Below, in pieces: positions 7,026-10,747 of a stretch of DNA of 10,747 bases. Within the stretch, counting starts at the first letter, position 1, and every line of letters begins with the position of its first letter. A program made the position numbers and the translations under genes. A model generated the notes under the pieces. The model ran no database searches. It had not been told where the DNA came from and saw nothing but the letters and a program-made list of their open reading frames with translations. The DNA is from VRUE01 sp040904405 (GTDB lineage: Bacteria > Actinomycetota > Thermoleophilia > Solirubrobacterales > 70-9): assembly GCA_040904405.1 (NCBI GenBank), contig JBBDTK010000026.1, forward strand, positions 1 to 10,747. The letters are read 5' to 3'.

Positions 7026-8705
7026 ATGAGCGAGCGCAGGCTGAAGCATTGGGGGTGGGGGTACGAGGATCAGGCGCCTTCTCGGCGGGAGCTGGAGGAG
7101 GCTGCGGTTGGGATTCGGGAGCGGTTTGGGTTTGGGGGCGAGGTGGAGGAGGCTGTGCCGCTCGATGCGGTGGAGGTGCGGGGGTCGCGGTTGAAGGCGC
7201 CCGGCGGGTTTGGCGATCTCTTTACGGGTGGGAAGTACGAGCGGGTTTCGCGGGCGCTGGGCAAGGCCTACCGGGACGTGGTGCGGGGGTTCCGGGGGGA
7301 GTTCGAGAATCCGCCGGACCTGGTGGCGCGGCCGCGCGACGAGTCTGAGATCGAGGCGGTGCTTTCCTGGTGTGAGGCCGAGGGCGCCGCTGTCGTTCCC
7401 TTCGGCGGCGGGACCAGCGTCGTCGGCGGGGTCGAGGGGCGGTTGGGGGAGCGGCCCTTCGTCTCCCTCGACATGCGGCGCCTGGACCGGGTGCTGGAGG
7501 TCGATGCCGGATCGATGGCGGCGCGGATCCAGGCCGGCGCCACCGGCCCGGGGCTGGAGGAGCAGCTGCGCGAGCACGGGCTCACGCTGCGCCACTTCCC
7601 CCAGTCGTTCGAGTACTCCACCCTGGGCGGCTGGATCGCCACCCGGGCGGGCGGGCACTTCGCCACCCTCTACACGCACATCGACGACCTGGTCGAGTCG
7701 GTGCGGGCGATCACGCCGCGCGGCGGCTGGGCGAGCCGGCGGCTGCCGGGATCGGGCGCCGGACCCTCGCCGGACCGGATGCTAATCGGCTCGGAGGGGA
7801 TCCTCGGGGTGATCGGCGAGGCCTGGATGCGGGTGCGCCCGCGGCCCGAGTTCAAGGCATCTTGCGCGGTCGAGTTCGGCGACTTCCTCGCCGCGGCAGG
7901 CGCCGTGCGGGAGATATCGCAGGCGGGGCTCTATCCCTCCAACTGCCGTCTGCTCGACGCGACCGAGGCGGGCACGACCGGCGCCGGCAGCGGCGAGAAG
8001 AGCCTGCTGGTGCTCGGCTTCGAGTCCGCCCACCACCCGGTAGAGGCGCCGATGGAGCTGGCCCTGGCGATCGCCCGCGAGCACGGTGGCGTGCCCGGTC
8101 AGGCGAGGGCCACCAGGCCCGCTCCCACCGGCGCCGACGCGGCAGCGAGCCCCGGACCAGCTCTGTCTCCTCCGGCGCCAGGTGGAGTGGAGCAGTCGGC
8201 GGTGGATGCCTGGCGCAGCGCCTTCCTCCTCGCCCCCTACCTGCGCGACACTCTCGTCGCCTGCGGAGTCCTCTCGGAGACCTTCGAGACGGCGATCACC
8301 TGGGACCGCTTCGAGGACTTCCACGCGACGGCGATGGAGGCGGCGCGGAGCAAGGTCGCCGAGGTCTGCGACGCCCCCGCCGAGGGACCGGGCGCCCCGC
8401 GGGTCAGCTGCCGCTTCACCCATGTCTACCCCGACGGCCCCGTCCCCTACTTCACGGTCATGGCCCCCGCCGTCCGCGGCGGCGAGGTCGAGCAGTGGGA
8501 CGAGATCAAGGCCGCCGCCTCCGAGGCCGTGATCGAGAACGGCGGCACGATCACCCACCACCACGCCGTCGGCCGCGACCACCGCCCCTGGTACGACCGG
8601 CAATGCCCAGCACCCTTCGCCGCCGCCCTCCGCGCCGCGAAGACGGAGTTGGACCCGGCCGCCATCCTCAACCCAGGCGTCCTACTCGACCCAGAGCGTG
8701 CCTGA
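7026..8705 (+). CDS. FAD-binding oxidase, alkylglycerone-phosphate synthase-like
   Basis: A 559-residue member of the vanillyl-alcohol-oxidase flavoprotein superfamily, closest in features to alkylglycerone-phosphate synthase (AGPS). Seen in order: KHWGWGYE at 7-14, the N-terminal signature of AGPS-like proteins; PP-loop PFGGGTSVVGG at 125-135 for FAD pyrophosphate; FPQSFEYSTLGGWIATRAGG at 191-210 with GSEGILGVI at 255-263, also FAD-binding; substrate-region LYPSNCRLLDATEA at 302-315; and the triple histidine 511-513 in ITHHHAVGRD, which matches the catalytic HHH of AGPS. AGPS swaps the acyl chain of acyl-DHAP for a fatty alcohol, making the ether bond. An Ala/Pro-rich stretch at about 357-390 looks like a low-complexity insert. 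The first 110 or so codons use many G- and T-ending codons (GGG, GTG, TTT, CGG), whereas the rest uses mostly C-ending ones. ATG 7026 has no Shine-Dalgarno. Many actinobacterial AGPS-like oxidases have no proven substrate, so the ether-lipid role is inferred from family and from the neighbouring acyl-CoA reductase. Confidence 0.85.
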   Translation: MSERRLKHWGWGYEDQAPSRRELEEAAVGIRERFGFGGEVEEAVPLDAVEVRGSRLKAPGGFGDLFTGGKYERVSRALGKAYRDVVRGFRGEFENPPDLVARPRDESEIEAVLSWCEAEGAAVVPFGGGTSVVGGVEGRLGERPFVSLDMRRLDRVLEVDAGSMAARIQAGATGPGLEEQLREHGLTLRHFPQSFEYSTLGGWIATRAGGHFATLYTHIDDLVESVRAITPRGGWASRRLPGSGAGPSPDRMLIGSEGILGVIGEAWMRVRPRPEFKASCAVEFGDFLAAAGAVREISQAGLYPSNCRLLDATEAGTTGAGSGEKSLLVLGFESAHHPVEAPMELALAIAREHGGVPGQARATRPAPTGADAAASPGPALSPPAPGGVEQSAVDAWRSAFLLAPYLRDTLVACGVLSETFETAITWDRFEDFHATAMEAARSKVAEVCDAPAEGPGAPRVSCRFTHVYPDGPVPYFTVMAPAVRGGEVEQWDEIKAAASEAVIENGGTITHHHAVGRDHRPWYDRQCPAPFAAALRAAKTELDPAAILNPGVLLDPERA

Positions 8706-8815
8706 CGCTTCGCATCTCGGCGTCCTCAGTCGGCTGGCTCGGGTCACGCACTAACTGCGCGCTCCCCTCACCAGCCTCCCTGCGTCCACCGACCTGCTCG
8801 GTCAGGCACGCTCTG
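8692..8815. repeat. Perfect 15-bp inverted repeat spanning the oxidase stop codon
   Basis: CAGAGCGTGCCTGAC (8692-8706) and its exact reverse complement GTCAGGCACGCTCTG (8801-8815) enclose 94 bases. The left arm includes the last codons and the TGA (8703-8705) of the oxidase gene. The enclosed segment can pair further, for example GGCTGG near 8731 with CCAGCC at 8771-8776, so the whole may fold into a long hairpin. It could act as a transcript-end structure, or be a mobile palindromic element that supplied the gene's last codons. Confidence 0.65.
8697..8727. repeat. Dispersed 31-bp repeat, copy 1
   Basis: On the minus strand it begins GAGGACGCCGAGATGCGAAG and continues to GGCACG. It matches 10681-10711 at 26 of 31 positions in the same orientation. 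It overlaps the left arm of the 15-bp inverted repeat and the end of the oxidase gene. Confidence 0.5.
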
Positions 8816-8816
8816 A

Positions 8817-8836
8817 CCTTACGAGCCCTTACGAGC
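8817..8836. repeat. Perfect tandem 10-bp repeat upstream of the UbiA gene
   Basis: CCTTACGAGC occurs twice head to tail (8817-8826 and 8827-8836), just after the inverted-repeat right arm. The second copy is followed closely by TACCCT at 8839-8844, a possible -10 hexamer, and the ATG lies at 8860. Ten-base spacing puts both copies on the same DNA face, as expected for paired binding of a regulator. It may equally be a chance slippage duplication. Confidence 0.45.
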
Positions 8837-8859
8837 GCTACCCTGCCGCGACCGCCCTG

Positions 8860-9801
8860 ATGGACACGATCACCTCAGAGCACCCGACGATTCCCGGCGA
8901 GCCGAGCTCCCAGCCGGCGAGGCCGCGCCGATCGCCGCTGCGGGCGGCGATCAAGACCGGGCGGCCGCAGGAGTGGATCAAGAACGTCTTCGTCTTCGCC
9001 GGCCTGCTCTTCTCGGGCAAGTTCAACGACGCCGGCGCGGTGCTCGAGGCGACGCTGGCCTTCGTCGCCTTCTGCGGCATCTCCAGCGCCGGCTACTACA
9101 TCAACGACCTGGTCGACATCGAGTTCGACCGCAAGCACCCGAAGAAGCGCCTCCGGCCGCTGGCCGCGGGCGAGCTCTCCGAGGGGGCGGCGAAGACGAT
9201 CGCGCCGCTGCTCGCCGCCGCCGCGATCGGGCTCGCCTTCGCCACGGTCAAGTGGGAGGTCGGCCTGATGGTGGTCGGCTACGGGGTCGCCCAGGTCGCC
9301 TACAGCCTCGGCCTGAAGCAGATCGTGATCGTCGACGTGATGGTCCTCGCCGGCCTCTTCATCCTCCGCGTCGCGGCGGGCGCCAGCGCCGTCGACGCCC
9401 ACGCCTCCGAATGGCTGCTGCTCTGCACCGGCATGATCGCCCTCTTCCTCGGCTTCACCAAGCGCCGCCAGGAGGCCGTCTCCGAGCTGCACGAAGGGGC
9501 GAGCAGCCGGCCGGTGCTGGAGCACTACTCGCTGCCCTTCCTCGACCAGATGGTCGCCCTGGTCACCACCGGCACCGTGATCAGCTACTCGATCTACGCG
9601 GTCGACTCGCCGATCATCGGCAACGAGATGATGTGGACGATCCCGCCGATGGTCTACGGCATCTTCCGCTACCTCTACCTGATCTACGACCGTGCCGACG
9701 ACCGCTCGATCGCCTCGATGGTCTCCAAGGACAGGGGGATGATCGCCGCCGCCGCGACCTTCGCCGCGCTCGCCTTCGCCCTGCTCTACGTCTTCAACTG
9801 A
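8860..9801 (+). CDS. UbiA-family prenyltransferase, decaprenyl-phosphate phosphoribosyltransferase-like
   Basis: A 313-residue polytopic membrane protein of the UbiA superfamily. After a hydrophilic, Pro/Arg-rich N-terminus (1-34) comes RPQEWIKNVFVFAGLLFSG at 35-53. The metal-binding motif is NDLVDIEFDRKHPKKRLRP (82-100, with Asn82, Asp83, Asp86 and Asp90), followed by about eight hydrophobic segments. Other markers are YSLGLKQIVIVDVMVLAG (148-165), ILRVAAGA (168-175), LGFTKRRQE (197-205) and YLIYDRADDRS (273-283). The WIKN start, the KKRLRPLAAG motif and the LGLKxxVIxDV and KRRQE regions resemble Rv3806c, the mycobacterial enzyme that joins phosphoribose to decaprenyl phosphate, the first step toward the arabinose donor for cell-wall arabinan. 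Whether this organism makes such a polymer is not shown. A different prenyl or sugar-phosphate substrate is possible. ATG 8860 lacks a Shine-Dalgarno; the upstream 10-mer repeat and TACCCT suggest its own promoter. Confidence 0.85.
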   Translation: MDTITSEHPTIPGEPSSQPARPRRSPLRAAIKTGRPQEWIKNVFVFAGLLFSGKFNDAGAVLEATLAFVAFCGISSAGYYINDLVDIEFDRKHPKKRLRPLAAGELSEGAAKTIAPLLAAAAIGLAFATVKWEVGLMVVGYGVAQVAYSLGLKQIVIVDVMVLAGLFILRVAAGASAVDAHASEWLLLCTGMIALFLGFTKRRQEAVSELHEGASSRPVLEHYSLPFLDQMVALVTTGTVISYSIYAVDSPIIGNEMMWTIPPMVYGIFRYLYLIYDRADDRSIASMVSKDRGMIAAAATFAALAFALLYVFN

Positions 9802-9831
9802 TAGCCGTCGGACAACCGGCCTGAGGTAGGG

Positions 9832-9854
9832 CCCTCTCCGCCGGTCGGGGAGGG
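9832..9854. terminator. Candidate bidirectional terminator hairpin between convergent genes
   Basis: CCCTCTCC (9832-9839) and GGGGAGGG (9847-9854) form an eight-pair stem, with one G-U pair when transcribed, around a seven-base loop. It lies in the 72-base gap between the ends of the UbiA gene and the convergent small gene, where a shared terminator is expected. No clear T-run follows on either side, so an intrinsic terminator of the classical kind is not proven. Confidence 0.42.
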
Positions 9855-9873
9855 ATGAGGAACGGCGGAACGG

Positions 9874-10188
9874 TCAGTTGGCGACCGGCAGGTCGGAGAG
9901 CAGCTCGGTCTTGCCGTTGCGGCGGAACTGGAGGTCGATCGTCTCGTCCTTGCGGTAGGTGCCGAAGAGGCCCAGGTACATCGCCAGCCAGCGGCCGGCG
10001 CCGACCTTCTCCTTGACGATCTCGCGGTTGAAGACGATCTCGCCGGCACGCAGCTCGTAGTCCTCGCCCTCGCGCTGCTCGATTCCGTTGACGAAGACGG
10101 CGTAGGGCGCTTCTGCGCCGGGCGGCAGCTCCAGCCGCCGGCCGGCCGCGTAGCTGCCCTTTGGTATGTCCGTCGTCCCGTCGCTCAT
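9874..10188 (-). CDS. Small protein of unknown function, beta-rich
   Basis: I do not recognise this 104-residue protein. It has no signal peptide or membrane segment apart from a short hydrophobic patch (RWLAMYLGLFGTY, 66-78). The sequence alternates in a way that suggests beta strands: RRLELPPG, APYAVFVNGIEQREGEDYEL at about 27-46, GEIVFNREI and ETIDLQFRRNGKTELL. The phrase 'VFVNGIEQREGEDYEL..GEIVFN' is like small beta-sandwich units that carry a 'V-NG-x-x-x-x-G-x-D-Y' turn, some of them in phage tail-fibre proteins, but nothing else here looks like phage and I would not assign that role. The gene is probably real because codon use is normal, the start at 10186-10188 gives a plausible MSDGT N-terminus, and it lies just downstream of a strong palindromic site. 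Convergent with the UbiA gene. Confidence 0.72.
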   Translation of the reverse strand: MSDGTTDIPKGSYAAGRRLELPPGAEAPYAVFVNGIEQREGEDYELRAGEIVFNREIVKEKVGAGRWLAMYLGLFGTYRKDETIDLQFRRNGKTELLSDLPVAN

Positions 10189-10206
10189 GTCTGCCTGAGC
10201 CGACTG

Positions 10207-10266
10207 TGGCCACTTAGGACCTATCGAGATAGGTCCTTATACGTCGTATTGGCGGATAAGTGGCCA
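10207..10266 (-). promoter_or_regulatory. Nested palindromes, probable operator/promoter of the 9874-10188 gene
   Basis: An inner 22-bp palindrome has perfect 10-base half-sites, AGGACCTATC (10216-10225) and GATAGGTCCT (10228-10237), around a two-base centre. An outer pair of perfect 10-base arms, TGGCCACTTA (10207-10216) and TAAGTGGCCA (10257-10266), encloses it. A third small palindrome, ATACG-T-CGTAT, lies at 10239-10249. The stretch is clearly more AT-rich than the surrounding DNA. On the minus strand TATAAG (10241 to 10236) is a reasonable -10 hexamer 47 bases before the start codon, which would place the inner palindrome over the transcription start, a typical repressor position. A -35-like TTGGCC (10267 to 10262) has a long 20-base spacer. 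No T-run suggests a terminator. No regulator gene is visible in the window. Confidence 0.6.
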
Positions 10267-10284
10267 ACAGCATCGGCGTATTGC

Positions 10285-10632
10285 TCATCCGAGAGTCTCG
10301 CGCACCAGGTCGAAGGGCGAGTCGTACTCGGTCGGGTCGAGCTCTTCGCGCCTCACTCCGCCGCGGAACGGCACGAACGCCCCGTCCCCCCTCACGTCGA
10401 CCCCGGCGACGCGCTTGCGCAGCAGCCCGCCCCGGCTCAGCTGCAACCGCGCCCGAACCTGGTCCCCCGGCGCGAAGTCCCGCAGCATCGAGACCTTCTT
10501 GGCTGGCCCCTCCGCCCGGATCGCCAGCGCCCGCTCCCGCATCTCCTCCACCGCCTGATCAAGCTCCGCGAACGGCCGGTGCGAGACCTCCGACCCGTCC
10601 CGAATCGTCAGCTTCCAAGCCAATCGAGCCAT
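10285..10632 (-). CDS. Small conserved-looking protein of unknown function
   Basis: A 115-residue soluble protein that I do not recognise. It begins MARLAWKLTIRDGSEVSHRP, followed by a helical, acidic-basic segment (AELDQAVEEMRERALAIRAEG, about 22-42), then a beta-like part (APGDQVRARLQLSRGG, and RRVAGVDVRGDGAFVPFRGG-like strands), and ends DPTEYDSPFDLVRETLG. I chose ATG 10632 because the frame continues upstream only as a low-complexity translation (SSGRAGSWNRPSRLDF) that overlaps a dispersed repeat and hairpins; the earlier ATG at 10743 would add 37 residues. No membrane segment, signal peptide or metal-binding cysteines are visible. It lies 96 bases upstream of the other small gene in the same direction, with the nested palindromes between, so the two probably have separate promoters. 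Confidence 0.7.
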   Translation of the reverse strand: MARLAWKLTIRDGSEVSHRPFAELDQAVEEMRERALAIRAEGPAKKVSMLRDFAPGDQVRARLQLSRGGLLRKRVAGVDVRGDGAFVPFRGGVRREELDPTEYDSPFDLVRETLG

Positions 10633-10680
10633 GAAGTCCAGCCTAGATGGTCGATTCCACGACCCCGCACGCCCGGATGA

Positions 10681-10711
10681 CGTGCGTGGCACTGCGCATC
10701 TCTGCGTCCTC
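10681..10711. repeat. Dispersed 31-bp repeat, copy 2
   Basis: It matches copy 1 (8697-8727) at 26 of 31 positions, with CGCATCTC-GCGTCCTC as the core (one mismatch in 17). It lies next to hairpins CGCACG/CGTGCG (10666-10671 and 10681-10686) and GGTCG/CGACC (10649-10664), upstream of the gene starting at 10632. An imperfect stem TTTGCT/AGCAAA (10715-10735) follows. Confidence 0.48.
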
Positions 10712-10747
10712 GGGTTTGCTTTTGCAACCAGCAAAGGCTGCACCCTG

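Noticed and set aside
7782..8603. Minus-strand open frame of 273 codons inside the AGPS-like gene
   Set aside because: It is opposite the FAD-oxidase coding sequence, low in complexity and without motifs; the sense strand explains the region fully.
7026..9801. DprE1-like oxidase plus UbiA as a mycobacterial arabinan-precursor cluster
   Set aside because: The oxidase has AGPS-type WGWGYE and triple-histidine motifs and the wrong length for DprE1, and the SDR protein is a two-domain reductase, unlike DprE2.
9874..10188. Phage tail-related gene
   Set aside because: Only a generic beta-turn phrase is shared; no other phage gene, integrase or attachment site is present in the window.

Overview
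The window looks like a high-GC actinobacterial draft genome or metagenome bin. The class Thermoleophilia (Solirubrobacterales and relatives) is my best guess, and this is inference. Supporting signs are coding sequence rich in C- and G-ending codons, a mycobacterial Kgd/OdhA-style fusion of 2-oxoglutarate dehydrogenase E2 and E1, a decaprenyl-phosphate phosphoribosyltransferase-like UbiA protein, and few clear Shine-Dalgarno sites. A 10-base N gap between a G run and a C run marks a scaffold join near position 607.

Layout. Left of the gap (1-585) is a small DUF3817-like membrane protein on the minus strand. Right of the gap, 680-4674 on the minus strand is a 2-oxoglutarate dehydrogenase polypeptide whose domain order is lipoyl, E3-binding, E2 catalytic, E1. 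It is broken into two overlapping frames in the linker between the lipoyl and E3-binding domains. Starting 26 bases away and divergently transcribed (4701-6689) is a two-domain SDR protein resembling long-chain fatty acyl-CoA reductases. A 336-base gene-free stretch full of inverted repeats and hairpins follows. Next come an alkylglycerone-phosphate synthase-like FAD oxidase (7026-8705), a short repeat-rich gap, and a UbiA-family prenyltransferase (8860-9801). On the right, two small unrecognised minus-strand genes (9874-10188 and 10285-10632) are separated by a nested palindrome that looks like an operator.

How the genes may work together. The most suggestive combination is a fatty acyl-CoA reductase (acyl-CoA to fatty alcohol) beside an AGPS-like enzyme (acyl-DHAP plus fatty alcohol to alkyl-DHAP). 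These are the two hallmark steps of ether-lipid synthesis by the eukaryotic and myxobacterial type of route. This is inference from families and order. The genes do not form a tight operon, and no DHAP acyltransferase lies in the window. The oxoglutarate dehydrogenase is central metabolism, and its closeness to the reductase probably reflects a shared divergent promoter region rather than a shared pathway.

Non-coding structure is unusually rich. It includes a compound inverted-repeat element (6745-6888), a hairpin cluster (6900-6954), a perfect 15-bp inverted repeat over the end of the oxidase gene, a 31-bp dispersed repeat seen twice, a perfect tandem 10-mer upstream of the UbiA gene, and the nested palindromes at 10207-10266. 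I found no tRNA, rRNA, CRISPR array or transposase.
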